Position numbers and translations under genes: made by a program. Shown here piece after piece: positions 17,858-27,454 of a DNA stretch of 64,000 nt (positions within the stretch are counted from its first letter, which is position 1; every line of letters starts with the position of its first letter). The notes beneath the pieces are model-generated. The model did no database searches. It was not told the origin of the DNA and saw nothing but the letters and a program-made list of their open reading frames with translations. Source of the stretch: Microbacterium sp. (GTDB lineage Bacteria > Actinomycetota > Actinomycetes > Actinomycetales > Microbacteriaceae); contig PNMM01000001.1 in the NCBI GenBank assembly GCA_013823625.1, forward strand, positions 744,001-808,000, read 5' to 3'.

Positions 17858-19162
17858 ATGATGCGAACTCTCGACTTGCGCGGCCGCACGCTTTCTGCCG
17901 CCGACCTTCTCGCCCTTGTTCCGCGCGCGGCGAGTGATGTGGGCTCTGCGGTCGACGCCGTCGACGTTCTGATTCGGGATGTCCGCGAGCGCGGCAGCGC
18001 CGCCCTGCTCGATCAGGCCGAACGCTTCGATCGCGTGCGCCCCGCCGCGGTCCGCATGAGCGCCGAGTCGTTGCGCGAGGCCGAGGCCGCGCTTGAGCCT
18101 GCAGTTCGCTCGGCACTCGAGCTCGCGATCGACCGCGTGCGGCGCACCTCGGCGGCGCAAGTTCCGGCGCCGCAGGTAACCGAGGTGGCCCCGGGTGCAC
18201 GCATCGTGCAGCGGTGGCAGCCTGTCGCGCGCGTGGGTCTCTACGTGCCCGGGGGTAAGGCCGTGTATCCCTCGAGCGTGGTGATGAACGTGGTGGCCGC
18301 CCAAGTCGCCGGCGTGGGGTCGATTGCCCTCGCGTCGCCGCCTCAGGCTGAGTTCGGCGGCTCGGTGCATCCCACGATTTTGGGAGCCGCGAGTCTTCTG
18401 GGCGTCGACGAGGTATACGCGATGGGCGGGGCCGGCGCCATTGCGGCTCTCGCTTACGGCGTCGATGACCTGGGTCTCGAGCCCGTTCAGGTCATCACCG
18501 GGCCCGGAAACCTGTTCGTCGCGACCGCCAAGCGTGCCGTAAAGGGCGTCGTGGGCATCGATTCTGAAGCCGGCCCGACCGAGATTCTCATCATTGCTGA
18601 TGCCTCGGCCCGCGCCGACTACATCGTCGCCGATCTGATTAGTCAGGCCGAGCACGACGAGCTTGCCGGAAGCGTGCTCGTCACCGACGACTCCGATCTT
18701 GCTCAGGCCGTGCGCGATGCTCTTCCCGCCGCGGTCGCCGCGACCCGTCACCGTGAGCGAGTGGTGACGGCACTCGACGGCCCGCAGTCGGCGATCGTAC
18801 TCGTGGACGACCTCACGCAGGCCGCTCGCTTCAGCAACGCGTACGGCCCCGAACACCTCGAAGTGCACGTCGCTGATGCACCCGCCCTGCTCCCTCTGCT
18901 GGAGAGCGCGGGGGCGATCTTTGTGGGCGACCACACACCCGTGAGCCTCGGCGATTACGTCGCCGGATCGAATCACGTGTTGCCCACGGGGGGCCAGGCG
19001 CGGTTCGCCTCGGGGCTCGGGGCCTACACGTTCTTGCGACCGCAACAGATCATCGAGTACAGCCGCGAGGCCCTCGCCGAGGTCGCCGAGCACGTGGGTG
19101 CGCTCAGCGACGCCGAGCAGCTGCCCGCGCACGGCGACGCCGTGCGAGCGCGGTTCGTCTAG
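17858..19162 (+). CDS. hisD: Histidinol dehydrogenase
   Basis: HisD oxidises L-histidinol to histidine in two NAD-dependent steps. The 434-residue protein shows VPGGKAVYPSSVVMN (substrate/NAD region), MGGAGAIAALAYG, ITGPGNLFVATAKR, SEAGPTEILIIAD, SQAEHDELAG and AYGPEHLEVH, which include the zinc ligands. It is a stand-alone his gene here; the rest of the pathway is not in this window. Two adjacent ATG codons (17858 and 17861) are equally possible starts. Confidence 0.95.
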   Translation: MMRTLDLRGRTLSAADLLALVPRAASDVGSAVDAVDVLIRDVRERGSAALLDQAERFDRVRPAAVRMSAESLREAEAALEPAVRSALELAIDRVRRTSAAQVPAPQVTEVAPGARIVQRWQPVARVGLYVPGGKAVYPSSVVMNVVAAQVAGVGSIALASPPQAEFGGSVHPTILGAASLLGVDEVYAMGGAGAIAALAYGVDDLGLEPVQVITGPGNLFVATAKRAVKGVVGIDSEAGPTEILIIADASARADYIVADLISQAEHDELAGSVLVTDDSDLAQAVRDALPAAVAATRHRERVVTALDGPQSAIVLVDDLTQAARFSNAYGPEHLEVHVADAPALLPLLESAGAIFVGDHTPVSLGDYVAGSNHVLPTGGQARFASGLGAYTFLRPQQIIEYSREALAEVAEHVGALSDAEQLPAHGDAVRARFV

Positions 19163-19174
19163 GCTGGCGGGACC

Positions 19175-19651
19175 ATGCACTGCCCTTTCTGCCGGTATTC
19201 CGACAGCCGCGTGATCGACTCTCGAACGAGCGATGACGGGCTCTCGATTCGACGCCGTCGGCAGTGCCCCGAGTGTGGTCGACGCTTTAGCACGACCGAG
19301 ACGGCGAGTCTCATGGTCATCAAGCGCAGCGGAGTCGTCGAGCCCTTTTCGCGCGAAAAGATCGTGCTCGGCGTGCGCAAGGCGTGCCAGGGCCGCCCCG
19401 TGACGGATGCTGACCTGGCGCAACTGGCTCAAAAGGTCGAAGAGAACCTGCGCGCTACGGGGGCATCGCAGCTTGATGCCAACGACATTGGGTTGGCAAT
19501 TCTGCCCGAGCTGCGACAGCTCGATGAAGTCGCCTACTTGCGCTTCGCGAGCGTCTACCAAGCTTTCGAAAACCTCGACGACTTTGAGTCGGCGATCGGC
19601 CAGCTGCGCGTTGAGCGCGCCCAAGCCGCCGCCGTTCCCGACGCCGAGTAG
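19175..19651 (+). CDS. nrdR: Transcriptional repressor NrdR
   Basis: NrdR represses ribonucleotide reductase genes in response to bound (d)ATP. The 158-residue protein has the zinc ribbon C3/C6 and C31/C34 with the DNA-binding [12 protein letters not shown], then an ATP-cone domain (about 46-136, [16 protein letters not shown]). It starts 12 bases after hisD and is probably cotranscribed with hisD and pyrD. No ribonucleotide reductase gene is in the window. Confidence 0.96.
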   Translation: MHCPFCRYSDSRVIDSRTSDDGLSIRRRRQCPECGRRFSTTETASLMVIKRSGVVEPFSREKIVLGVRKACQGRPVTDADLAQLAQKVEENLRATGASQLDANDIGLAILPELRQLDEVAYLRFASVYQAFENLDDFESAIGQLRVERAQAAAVPDAE

Positions 19652-19659
19652 CCGCCACC

Positions 19660-20688
19660 GTGTACGAGTTCTTCTTTCGCACCGTATTGCGCCGCATTGA
19701 CCCCGAGCGAGCCCATCACCTCGCGGTCGTCGTCATTCGGGCAATCCCCGCACTCGGGCTCACGCGGCTTGTGCGCCGATTCACGCGCCCCGACCCGACT
19801 CTGGCGGTCGACGCGCTCGGGCTGCACTTCGAGTCTCCCTTTGGCATGGCCGCGGGGTTCGATAAGGATGCGCGCAGCATCCGGGGCCTGTGGGCGCTCG
19901 GTTTCGGTCACGTCGAAATCGGAACCGTGACGGCGATCGCGCAAGACGGCAACCCGAAGCCGCGACTGTTTCGCTTGGTTGACGACAGAGCCGTGATCAA
20001 TCGCATGGGCTTCAACAACGGGGGAGCCGCGGCCGCCGCACAGCGCGTGGCGCGCGAGCGTCGTCGCCCGCAGCGCCCCGTGATCGGTGCGAACATCGGC
20101 AAGAGCCGCGTCGTGGCGGTTGAGGATGCTGTGGCCGACTATCGCGAGTCGGCCCGCCTTCTCGCCCCCGTCGCCGACTACCTCGCCGTGAACGTGAGCT
20201 CACCCAACACTCCGGGATTGCGCGGCTTGCAAGATGAGGCCCTCTTGCGCCCCCTGTTGCAGGCGGTTCTCGATGAGGCAGGTCAGACGCCCGTGCTCGT
20301 CAAGATCGCCCCCGACCTCGACGACAGCGCGATTGACGCGGTCTGTCAGCTAGCTGTCGAGCTCGGGCTCGCGGGAATCATCGCCACCAACACCACGATC
20401 AGTCGTGACGGCCTGGTGACCGACGCAGCCTCGGTCGAGGCCGCGGGCGCCGGCGGACTGAGCGGTGCCCCGCTGCGCGTGCGCTCGCTTGAGGTGCTGC
20501 GGAGGGTTCGCGCGTGCGTGCCCAACAACTTCTGCGTTATCGCTGTCGGAGGGATCGATACGGCTGACGACGCCGCCGAGCGACTCGCCGCCGGAGCGAC
20601 CCTCGTGCAGGGCTATACGGCGTTCTTGTACCGCGGCCCGCTGTGGGCGCGGCAGATCACCCGCGGGCTCGCGGCGCGAGCGCGCTAG
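19660..20688 (+). CDS. pyrD: Dihydroorotate dehydrogenase (quinone), class 2
   Basis: Oxidises dihydroorotate to orotate in pyrimidine synthesis and passes electrons to quinone at the membrane. The 342-residue protein has the class 2 N-terminal helical extension (FFFRTVLRRIDPERAHHLAV). FGMAAGFDKDA, NRMGFNNGG, VNVSSPNTPGLRGLQ with the catalytic serine, and GAGGLSGAPLR are intact, and the FMN-phosphate region is near the C-terminus (AVGGIDTADDA). The start is GTG, 8 bases after nrdR. Confidence 0.95.
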   Translation: MYEFFFRTVLRRIDPERAHHLAVVVIRAIPALGLTRLVRRFTRPDPTLAVDALGLHFESPFGMAAGFDKDARSIRGLWALGFGHVEIGTVTAIAQDGNPKPRLFRLVDDRAVINRMGFNNGGAAAAAQRVARERRRPQRPVIGANIGKSRVVAVEDAVADYRESARLLAPVADYLAVNVSSPNTPGLRGLQDEALLRPLLQAVLDEAGQTPVLVKIAPDLDDSAIDAVCQLAVELGLAGIIATNTTISRDGLVTDAASVEAAGAGGLSGAPLRVRSLEVLRRVRACVPNNFCVIAVGGIDTADDAAERLAAGATLVQGYTAFLYRGPLWARQITRGLAARAR

Positions 20689-20693
20689 GGAAG

Positions 20694-21293
20694 CTACTCA
20701 GGGAACTGGCCGCGCTTGACCTGCGGCTTCGGCAGTCGCAACACTCGCAACTGCAGTGAGCGCATCGCGGCATACCAGCGCACCTTTTCGACCTTGTCGG
20801 CACCGAACTTCTTGGTCAGTTTGCGGCGCACAATGAAGCCCAACAGCGTTGAGTCGAGCACGGCCACCAGGAAGAAGGCCCAGAGCGCGAGAATCGAAAT
20901 GGTCTGCGCTTCAACCGAGGGAATGAACGTCAAGATGATGACGACGAACATCACCGGAATGAGGAACTCACCGATGTTGATGCGGGCATCGACGTAGTCG
21001 CGAACCCACTTCTTTTGGGGGCCTCGGTCGCGCTGTGGAAGATACTTTTCTTCGCCGTTCGCCATGCCGATGCGGGCACGCTCACGCGCAGCATTCATCT
21101 TCTCCCGGTGCTCTTTCGCCGCTTGCTTGCGGTCGTTCGGCACCAGCGGACGCTTGCGCGCAGCCTCGCGTTCTTTGCGCGTCGGCGTGGCGCGGCCCTT
21201 TCCGGCCGCAATCGCTTCGGCAGTGGCGATGGCCTCGGCAGTCGCCTGCTCGGCGGCACTGGGAGTGGGTTTGGCGTTGTCGCGGGCGGCCAC
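20694..21293 (-). CDS. DUF3043 membrane protein
   Basis: A conserved actinobacterial protein of unknown function. The N-terminal half (about 1-110) is strongly charged and Ala-rich with a KEREAARKRPLVPNDRK stretch typical of DUF3043. Two membrane helices follow (INIGEFLIPVMFVVIILTF and ISILALWAFFLVAVLDSTLL), then a basic C-terminus. The GTG at 21293 is preferred because GGAAGGA lies at a good distance before it; an ATG 6 codons further upstream (21311) is the alternative. It is convergent with pyrD, 5 bases apart. Confidence 0.85.
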   Translation of the reverse strand: MAARDNAKPTPSAAEQATAEAIATAEAIAAGKGRATPTRKEREAARKRPLVPNDRKQAAKEHREKMNAARERARIGMANGEEKYLPQRDRGPQKKWVRDYVDARINIGEFLIPVMFVVIILTFIPSVEAQTISILALWAFFLVAVLDSTLLGFIVRRKLTKKFGADKVEKVRWYAAMRSLQLRVLRLPKPQVKRGQFPE

Positions 21294-21337
21294 GGCGGCA
21301 CATCCTTCCATTGATGCAGAGGCTTAAGATTACCGGC

Positions 21338-22756
21338 ATGACACCCCCAGAGCGCTCCGCCGCTTCGACCCTGCCGATCGACACTCTCGAAGCGCTGCGC
21401 GCAAGCGTTCAGGCGGGCCTGCCGCGGGCTATCGCAGAGCTCAGCGACCTCGTGCGCATCCCCTCGGTGTCGTGGGACGGCTTCGACGCCACCCACGTGC
21501 AGGCCTCGGCAGAGCGCACGGCTGAGCTCTTGCGTGACCTGGATGTGTTCGACACCGTCATGGTCGACCGAGCTCCCGGCCCCGACGGGGTTCTTGGCCA
21601 GCCTGCCGTGCTCGCGCGGCGTGCACCCGTTGCCGGGCATCCCACCGTCTTGCTCTATGCACACCACGATGTGCAGCCCCCCGGTGCCGACAGCGACTGG
21701 AGCTCGCCGCCCTTCGAACCAACCCTGCGCGGCGACCGCCTCTACGCCCGCGGAGTGGCCGACGACAAGGCGGGCGTCATGGCCCATGTCGCTGCCATCC
21801 GCGCTCTCGTCGACACCTCCGGGCCACCGCAACTTGGCCTCGTGGTCTTTATCGAGGGTGAAGAAGAGTTCGGCTCGCGCTCGTTTGGCGCGCTTCTTGA
21901 GCGGCACCGCGAGCTCTTGGCGGCTGACGTCATCGTGGTCGCTGACTCTGACAACTGGACGGTCGACACTCCGTCACTCACGGTCGGCCTTCGCGGAAAT
22001 GCGACCTTCAGCCTGACGGTGTCGACGCTCGAACACGCCTCGCACTCGGGCATGTACGGGGGAGCGGTGCCGGATGCGATGCTCGCGACTATCGCCCTAC
22101 TCGCTACCCTGCACGACGCCGAAGGGTCAGTCGCGGTGGCAGGACTGCGCTCGCACGAGCAAGAGGTGCCGAGCATCCCCGAGCAGCGCCTCCGCGACGA
22201 GGCAGGACTCCTCGAGGGCGTCACGCCCATCGGCCGGGGCGAGCTGTTGCACCGCTTATGGTCGCAGCCATCGATCACCGTCACGGGCATCGACGCTCCG
22301 AGCGTGCAGAACGCCTCGAACACGCTTGCTCCGTCGATCACGGTGAAGATCAGCGCTCGAGTGGCCCCTGGTCAGGCGGCGGCCGAGGCCTTTGCCGCAA
22401 TCGAGAAGCACCTTCGGGCTCATGCTCCGTTCGGGGCGCACCTCGCGTTCGGCTCGATCGACCTCGGTGAACCGTTCCTCGTCGACGCGAGTGGGTGGGC
22501 GGTCGATGAAGCCCTTGCGGCCATGACCTATGCGTGGCAGGCCGAGCCCGTACTCGCCGGAGTCGGTGGCTCGATTCCGTTCATCGCGCAGCTGGCAGAG
22601 AGCTTTCCTGACGCCCAGGTCTTGGTTACCGGGGTTGAAGACCCGCACACGCGGGCGCACAGCCCCGACGAGTCGTTGCACCTGGGTGTCTTTCGGCGGG
22701 CAATTCTCACCGAAGCCGTGCTTCTCACGCGCATTCAGCAGCACCGCGTACACTGA
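21338..22756 (+). CDS. M20-family dipeptidase
   Basis: A cytoplasmic zinc dipeptidase of the M20 family, 472 residues. Metal-site motifs are visible: LLYAHHDVQPPG (His and Asp ligands), GVADDKAGVMAH (bridging Asp), FIEGEEEFGSRS (general-base Glu and Glu ligand), VVADSDNW, and a late VTGVEDPHTRAHSPDE (His ligand). The lid domain lies between about 200 and 320. The ATG at 21338 is the first before the conserved region. Its substrate cannot be read; hydrolysis of small peptides is the family role. Confidence 0.9.
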   Translation: MTPPERSAASTLPIDTLEALRASVQAGLPRAIAELSDLVRIPSVSWDGFDATHVQASAERTAELLRDLDVFDTVMVDRAPGPDGVLGQPAVLARRAPVAGHPTVLLYAHHDVQPPGADSDWSSPPFEPTLRGDRLYARGVADDKAGVMAHVAAIRALVDTSGPPQLGLVVFIEGEEEFGSRSFGALLERHRELLAADVIVVADSDNWTVDTPSLTVGLRGNATFSLTVSTLEHASHSGMYGGAVPDAMLATIALLATLHDAEGSVAVAGLRSHEQEVPSIPEQRLRDEAGLLEGVTPIGRGELLHRLWSQPSITVTGIDAPSVQNASNTLAPSITVKISARVAPGQAAAEAFAAIEKHLRAHAPFGAHLAFGSIDLGEPFLVDASGWAVDEALAAMTYAWQAEPVLAGVGGSIPFIAQLAESFPDAQVLVTGVEDPHTRAHSPDESLHLGVFRRAILTEAVLLTRIQQHRVH

Positions 22757-22787
22757 CGCCAGACATCGATCCACGCGAGGAGTCACC

Positions 22788-23153
22788 ATGACCGACACCG
22801 CACTGACCACACCGAGCATTGACACGGCCCACGGCGTGAGCCTCACCGAGGCCGCGGCCGCCAAGGTTCGCTCGTTGCTCGAACAAGAGGGCCGCGACGA
22901 CCTTCGTTTGCGCCTTGCCGTGCAGCCCGGCGGCTGTTCGGGCCTGATCTACCAGCTCTACTTTGACGAGCGCATGCTCGACGGCGACGCCGTCAACGAT
23001 TTCGACGGTGTCGAGGTCGTCGTCGACAAGATGAGCGTGCCCTACCTCGACGGTGCGTCGATTGACTTCGAAGACACCATTCAGAAGCAGGGCTTCACGA
23101 TCGACAACCCCAACGCGGGCGGCAGCTGCGCGTGCGGAGATAGCTTCCACTAG
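22788..23153 (+). CDS. erpA: ErpA/HesB-type A-type iron-sulfur carrier
   Basis: An A-type carrier that delivers Fe-S clusters to apoproteins. The 121-residue protein has the three conserved cysteines C50 (PGGCSG), C114 and C116 (GSCACGDSF). A GCGAGGAG ribosome binding site precedes the ATG. It lies directly before the cytochrome oxidase genes, and the Rieske protein further on needs a 2Fe-2S cluster, but a terminator hairpin separates them. The precise subtype (ErpA versus IscA/SufA) is not certain. Confidence 0.9.
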   Translation: MTDTALTTPSIDTAHGVSLTEAAAAKVRSLLEQEGRDDLRLRLAVQPGGCSGLIYQLYFDERMLDGDAVNDFDGVEVVVDKMSVPYLDGASIDFEDTIQKQGFTIDNPNAGGSCACGDSFH

Positions 23154-23179
23154 CCGCCGTACTGTCGCCACGACGCTGA

Positions 23180-23207
23180 GAGGGGCTCGCCATACGGCGG
23201 GCCCCTC
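23180..23207 (+). terminator. Hairpin terminator after erpA
   Basis: Arms GAGGGGCTCGCC (23180-23191) and GGCGGGCCCCTC (23196-23207) pair over 12 positions with one T-G wobble and an ATAC loop. No clear T-tract follows, which is common in high-GC actinobacteria. Confidence 0.65.
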
Positions 23208-23241
23208 CGTCGTCTGCCACCAGGCTTCATTGAGCGAGGAT

Positions 23242-23291
23242 GCCTCGCGAGAAACATGCCGATTACCGGTGCTTTCGGAGCGTCGCGAGGC
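23242..23291. repeat. Spaced 9-bp inverted repeat upstream of ctaC
   Basis: GCCTCGCGA (23242-23250) and TCGCGAGGC (23283-23291) are perfect inverted copies 32 bases apart, 64 bases before the ctaC start. They could be two half-sites for a regulator or a long-range stem. No function can be assigned from sequence. Confidence 0.5.
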
Positions 23292-23354
23292 GGTCGGCGC
23301 CTCGACGGTGACGTAGACTGACGATGTCCACGCCCCCGCCACGAGAGGTCTCCG

Positions 23355-24224
23355 GTGCGTTCCAACCGACGTCTTCGATTGACGGCGATCCCGATCGCCC
23401 TCGTCTCCACGGTCGCCCTTGCGGGCTGCACCACACAGATGCAGCTCGGCTGGTTGCCAACCGAACCCGGCACGACCAACCAAGTTGACCGCGTCATTGG
23501 CCTGTGGGTTACGTCGTGGATCGTGTTGCTCGTCGTGGGTGTGATTACGTGGGGCCTCATCATTTGGGCCGCTATCGTCTACCGCCGTCGTAAGGGCCAG
23601 ACGGGCCTGCCGGCTCAGTTGCGCTACAACAACCCGATCGAGGTGTTCTACACGATCGTTCCGTTGATTCTTGTTCTGGGCTTCTTCGCGTTCACCGCTC
23701 GCGATCAGACCGCCATTGAAGCGCCTCTTGCCGAGCCAGACACGGTCATCGAGGTCTATGGCAAGCGCTGGGCCTGGGACTTCAACTACATCACCGACGA
23801 TGTCTACTACGCCGGAATCCAGGCGCAAGAGACCGGCCCGAACAACACGATCGACCCGGAAAGCCTGCCGACGCTCTACTTGCCGGTCGGTGACAAGGTT
23901 GAGATTCGCATCGAGTCGCGTGACGTTATCCACTCGTTCTGGATCGTCGACTTCTTGTACAAGAAAGACATGATTCCGGGCGACAACGAGACCAACTACT
24001 GGTACTTCATCCCCGAAAAAGAGGGAACGTACGCGGGCAAGTGCGCCGAGCTGTGTGGTGAGTACCACTCGCTCATGCTCTTCAACGTCGAGGTCGTTTC
24101 GCAAGAAGAGTTCGACGCTCAAATGCAGGCCCTGCGCGACGCCGGCAACGTGGGGCGTCTCGGCCCCGAGTTCAACACGAACACGAACCTGCCGGGCACC
24201 ACCGGCGTAACCGAAGAGGAGTAA
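23355..24224 (+). CDS. ctaC: Cytochrome c oxidase subunit II (aa3-type)
   Basis: Subunit II carries the CuA centre that accepts electrons from the cytochrome c domain of QcrC. The 289-residue precursor has a lipoprotein signal with lipobox LAGC (Cys25), then two membrane helices (about 50-74 and 97-114). The extracytoplasmic cupredoxin domain follows, with CuA ligands His193, Cys230, Cys234, His238 and Met241 and Glu232 in [12 protein letters not shown]. The actinobacterial insertion around 156-172 is present. The start is GTG. It leads the ctaC-ctaD-ctaF operon. Confidence 0.96.
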   Translation: MRSNRRLRLTAIPIALVSTVALAGCTTQMQLGWLPTEPGTTNQVDRVIGLWVTSWIVLLVVGVITWGLIIWAAIVYRRRKGQTGLPAQLRYNNPIEVFYTIVPLILVLGFFAFTARDQTAIEAPLAEPDTVIEVYGKRWAWDFNYITDDVYYAGIQAQETGPNNTIDPESLPTLYLPVGDKVEIRIESRDVIHSFWIVDFLYKKDMIPGDNETNYWYFIPEKEGTYAGKCAELCGEYHSLMLFNVEVVSQEEFDAQMQALRDAGNVGRLGPEFNTNTNLPGTTGVTEEE

Positions 24225-24231
24225 GCGGCTC

Positions 24232-25968
24232 ATGACCACGACCGCACCTCGTCCTAACGTGTCAGGCCCCGCGCCCGAGCACGTTTCGCCCACCGTTCGC
24301 CGCAAGGGCAACGTGTTTGTTGGCTGGATCACGACCACCGATCACAAAACGATCGGGTACATGTACCTGATCACGTCGTTCATCTACTTCCTCATCGGCG
24401 GCGTGATGGCTCTGGTCATCCGAGCGCAGCTCTTCGCACCGGGTCTCGAGATCGTCGCGACGAAAGAGCAGTACAACCAGCTCTTCACGATGCACGGCAC
24501 GATCATGCTGCTGATGTTCGCAACGCCTCTCTTTGCGGGTTTCGCCAACGTGCTCATGCCGCTCCAGATCGGCGCGCCTGACGTCGCCTTCCCGCGACTC
24601 AACGCGTTCGCTTACTGGCTCTATTCGTTCGGATCGCTCATTGCGGTTGCGGGCTTCCTCACGCCCCAGGGCGCCGCGTCGTTCGGATGGTTCGCTTATG
24701 CGCCACTCTCGAGTCAGACATTCACGCCGGGGTACGGCGGAAACATGTGGGTCTTTGGCCTGACGCTAAGTGGCTTCGGCACCATTCTCGGTGCCGTGAA
24801 CTTCATCACGACGATCATCACGATGCGCGCACCGGGCATGACGATGTGGCGCATGCCCATCTTCACCTGGAACACCCTCGTGACGTCGTTGCTCGTGCTC
24901 ATGGCCTTCCCGGTGCTCGCTGCGTCGCTCTTCGCGCTCGGCTCCGACCGAATGTTCGGTTCCCATGTGTTCGATGCGGCAACAGGCGGCGCCATACTCT
25001 GGCAACACTTGTTCTGGTTCTTCGGGCACCCCGAGGTGTACATCCTCGCCCTGCCGTTCTTCGGCATCGTTTCTGAGATCATCCCGGTGTTTAGCCGCAA
25101 GCCGATCTTTGGGTACAAGACGCTCGTCTACGCCACGATTGCCATTGCGGCGCTGTCGATGACGGTCTGGGCGCACCACATGTATGTGACGGGTTCGGTG
25201 CTTCTGCCGTTCTTCGCGCTCATGACAATGCTCATCGCGGTGCCTACTGGTGTGAAGATCTTCAACTGGATCGGCACGATGTGGCGTGGCTCGGTCACGT
25301 TCGAGACTCCCATGGTCTTCACGCTCGGGTTCTTGATCACGTTCGTGTTTGGTGGCCTGACGGGTGTCATTCTTGCCTCGCCGCCGCTCGACTTCGCGGT
25401 GTCTGACTCCTACTTCGTGGTCGCTCACTTCCACTACGTGGTGTTCGGCACCGTGGTGTTCGCGATGTTCGCGGGCTTCTACTTCTGGTGGCCGAAGTGG
25501 ACCGGCAAGATGCTCAACGAGCGTCTCGGCATGATCCACTTTTGGACACTCTTCATCGGCTTCCACGCAACGTTCTTGGTGCAGCACTGGCTGGGTGTCG
25601 TTGGCATGCCGCGTCGGTACGCCACGTACCTCGTTGACGACGGCTTCACGTGGATGAACCAGCTCTCGACCCTCGGATCGATCCTGCTCGCCGCGTCGAT
25701 GATTCCGTTCTTGCTGAACGTCTACATCACCGCGCGCCGTGCTCCGCTCGTGACTGTGAACGACCCGTGGGGCTACGGCCGCTCGCTCGAGTGGGCGACC
25801 TCGTGCCCGCCGCCGCGTCACAACTTCACCTCGATCCCGCGTATCCGCTCGGAGTCGCCGGCCTTTGACCTCAACCACCCTGAAGCGGCACTGCCGCTCG
25901 CAGTCGGTGCGACGAGTGGCTCATCCGCCGCTCCCGCAGGCGACCGCGCCGACGGCCACCAGAACTAG
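24232..25968 (+). CDS. ctaD: Cytochrome c oxidase subunit I (aa3-type)
   Basis: The catalytic heme-copper subunit, 578 residues with about 12 membrane helices. Visible ligands are His88 (heme a, MHGTIM), His266 with cross-linked Tyr270 (GHPEVY, CuB), His315-His316 (AHHMY, CuB), His399 (heme a3) and His401 (heme a) in VAHFHYVV. It starts 7 bases after ctaC. The C-terminal tail after the last helix is hydrophilic and contains the PPPRHNF segment seen in actinobacterial CtaD. Confidence 0.98.
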   Translation: MTTTAPRPNVSGPAPEHVSPTVRRKGNVFVGWITTTDHKTIGYMYLITSFIYFLIGGVMALVIRAQLFAPGLEIVATKEQYNQLFTMHGTIMLLMFATPLFAGFANVLMPLQIGAPDVAFPRLNAFAYWLYSFGSLIAVAGFLTPQGAASFGWFAYAPLSSQTFTPGYGGNMWVFGLTLSGFGTILGAVNFITTIITMRAPGMTMWRMPIFTWNTLVTSLLVLMAFPVLAASLFALGSDRMFGSHVFDAATGGAILWQHLFWFFGHPEVYILALPFFGIVSEIIPVFSRKPIFGYKTLVYATIAIAALSMTVWAHHMYVTGSVLLPFFALMTMLIAVPTGVKIFNWIGTMWRGSVTFETPMVFTLGFLITFVFGGLTGVILASPPLDFAVSDSYFVVAHFHYVVFGTVVFAMFAGFYFWWPKWTGKMLNERLGMIHFWTLFIGFHATFLVQHWLGVVGMPRRYATYLVDDGFTWMNQLSTLGSILLAASMIPFLLNVYITARRAPLVTVNDPWGYGRSLEWATSCPPPRHNFTSIPRIRSESPAFDLNHPEAALPLAVGATSGSSAAPAGDRADGHQN

Positions 25969-25980
25969 CAGGAGCGACCG

Positions 25981-26397
25981 ATGAAAACCAACATCAATCT
26001 CTTCTGGATTCTTGCGGCGTTCTTTGCTCTCCTTGCTGCCGTCTACGTGGTCTGGGAGATCATCGCGATCGGCCGAGTCGAGTGGGTCGGTGCCGTGGCG
26101 ATCAGCCTCTGCGCCGTGTTGTCGGTGTTCATCGCCTTCTACCTCCGGTTGGTGTACCGCAACCAGGGTGGCGAGCTCGCTGAAGACCGTCTCGACGCTG
26201 AGATCGACGATGGTGAAGCCGAACAGGGCTTCTTCTCGCCGTGGAGTTGGTGGCCTGTTGCCCTCGCGGGTGCCGCGGCGATTGCCTTCCTTGGTCTTTC
26301 GATCTCGTTCTGGATCGTTGCGTACGCGGTGCCGCTCGCTCTCATTGCGCTCGTTGGCTGGGTCTACGAGTACTACCGCGGCAACTTCGGTCGCTAA
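25981..26397 (+). CDS. ctaF: Cytochrome c oxidase subunit IV (CtaF)
   Basis: The small fourth subunit of actinobacterial aa3 oxidase in the bc1-aa3 supercomplex. The 138-residue protein has four predicted membrane helices: two N-terminal (about 4-26 and 36-56) and two C-terminal (about 84-104 and 107-126) around an acidic loop (AEDRLDAEIDDGEAEQGFF). FFSPWSWWP is the family signature. It begins 12 bases after ctaD. Confidence 0.94.
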   Translation: MKTNINLFWILAAFFALLAAVYVVWEIIAIGRVEWVGAVAISLCAVLSVFIAFYLRLVYRNQGGELAEDRLDAEIDDGEAEQGFFSPWSWWPVALAGAAAIAFLGLSISFWIVAYAVPLALIALVGWVYEYYRGNFGR

Positions 26398-26398
26398 C

Positions 26399-26827
26399 GT
26401 GAGCGGCGTACGGCGGGCTACGGCGACGGATGCGGATGCCGTGTTCGAGCTCGTGCGCCAGCTCGGCGCCGCTTTCGTGCCGGTACGGTCTGCTTTCGAT
26501 GAGAGCTTCACGGCAATCGTCACTGGCTCAAACGATGACGTGCTCTTGCTCGTCGCAGAGAACCCCGACGGTGTCGTGCAGGGCTACGCTCTGACGACCA
26601 TCGCACGCCTGCTCTCGACCAATGGTCTCTCGGCCCAACTGCAAGAGATTGCTGTTGACGAAGACGCTCGCGGGCTCGATCTCGGCACGGCGCTCGTGCA
26701 CGAGGTGGAGGCGGAGTGCATCCGTCGCGGAGTTCGGCAGTTGACGGTAGCTGCGCGCCGCGCGGGCGGGTTCTACGACCGCCTGGGCTACTCGCAGAAC
26801 GCCGAATACATGCGTCGGGTGTTCTGA
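26399..26827 (+). CDS. GNAT-family N-acetyltransferase
   Basis: A single-domain acetyltransferase of 142 residues. The GNAT core is visible: LQEIAVDEDARGLDLGTALVHE holds the acetyl-CoA pyrophosphate loop (a degenerate R/QxxGxG/A), followed by QLTVAARRAGGFYDRLGY, the usual C-terminal FYxxxGF-like motif. The GTG start is 1 base after the ctaF stop, so it is probably translated from the oxidase message. The substrate is unknown. Confidence 0.82.
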   Translation: MSGVRRATATDADAVFELVRQLGAAFVPVRSAFDESFTAIVTGSNDDVLLLVAENPDGVVQGYALTTIARLLSTNGLSAQLQEIAVDEDARGLDLGTALVHEVEAECIRRGVRQLTVAARRAGGFYDRLGYSQNAEYMRRVF

Positions 26828-26844
26828 CTCGAGTTCACGGCCCC

Positions 26845-27417
26845 ATGAGCCTGAGACTGGCAACTGAGCGGTTGGAGATCAGCCCCTTGGTGACGGCTGA
26901 CATCCCGGCTTTCGTCGCCTACCGCAGGGTTGCGGAGGTTGCCCGCTATCAGTCGTGGTCACCGGACTACTCGCTCGGCGACGCGGAGTCGCTGGTTGCT
27001 GCGCAGCCTCGGTCGGGCATCCCTGCTGCGGGGGAGTGGGTGCAACTCGCCGTGCGCGATCGGCTTGCCGCTGGCTCGGCTGAGCTCGTCGGCGATGTCG
27101 CGGTGGGGGCCGACGTCGTGCAGCCCGACACCTATGAGCTTGGTGTCACTCTTGACCCTCAGCACCAGGGCAACGGATACGCCACAGAGGCCCTGGGTGC
27201 CGTCATCCAGTGGCTCATGGCCGAGCGCAGTGCACATCGCATCGTGATGCAGGGCGATGCTCGCAACACGGCTGTTCTTGCGCTCATGCGCCGCCTCGGG
27301 CTGCGACACGAGGGCGTCATTCTCGAAGGTGACTGGCTCAAGGGCGAGTGGACAAGTCTCGAACGATTCGCCGTGTTGCGGCGCGAGTGGGTGGCCCACT
27401 CGTCCTCCACGTCATAA
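26845..27417 (+). CDS. RimJ/RimL-type GNAT acetyltransferase
   Basis: A 190-residue acetyltransferase of the Acetyltransf_3 type (RimJ/RimL-like). It begins LRLATERLEISPLVTADIPAF, contains the acetyl-CoA loop QHQGNGYATEALGAVIQWL, and ends with the NTAVLALMRRLGLRHEGV motif. It follows the other acetyltransferase by 17 bases. Family members modify ribosomal protein N-termini or small molecules; this one cannot be assigned. Confidence 0.85.
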   Translation: MSLRLATERLEISPLVTADIPAFVAYRRVAEVARYQSWSPDYSLGDAESLVAAQPRSGIPAAGEWVQLAVRDRLAAGSAELVGDVAVGADVVQPDTYELGVTLDPQHQGNGYATEALGAVIQWLMAERSAHRIVMQGDARNTAVLALMRRLGLRHEGVILEGDWLKGEWTSLERFAVLRREWVAHSSSTS

Positions 27418-27454
27418 TCCTCGCTGCAGCATTCATGGGCGTTAGCCTTCGAAG

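Noticed and set aside
17789-19624. 611-codon open frame on the minus strand opposite hisD and nrdR
   Set aside because: It is complementary to two genes with intact catalytic and zinc motifs; the translation has no membrane, repeat or domain pattern of its own.
22725-24338. 537-codon minus-strand frame spanning the erpA-ctaC region
   Set aside because: It crosses a terminator and two well-supported genes on the other strand and has no recognisable similarity.
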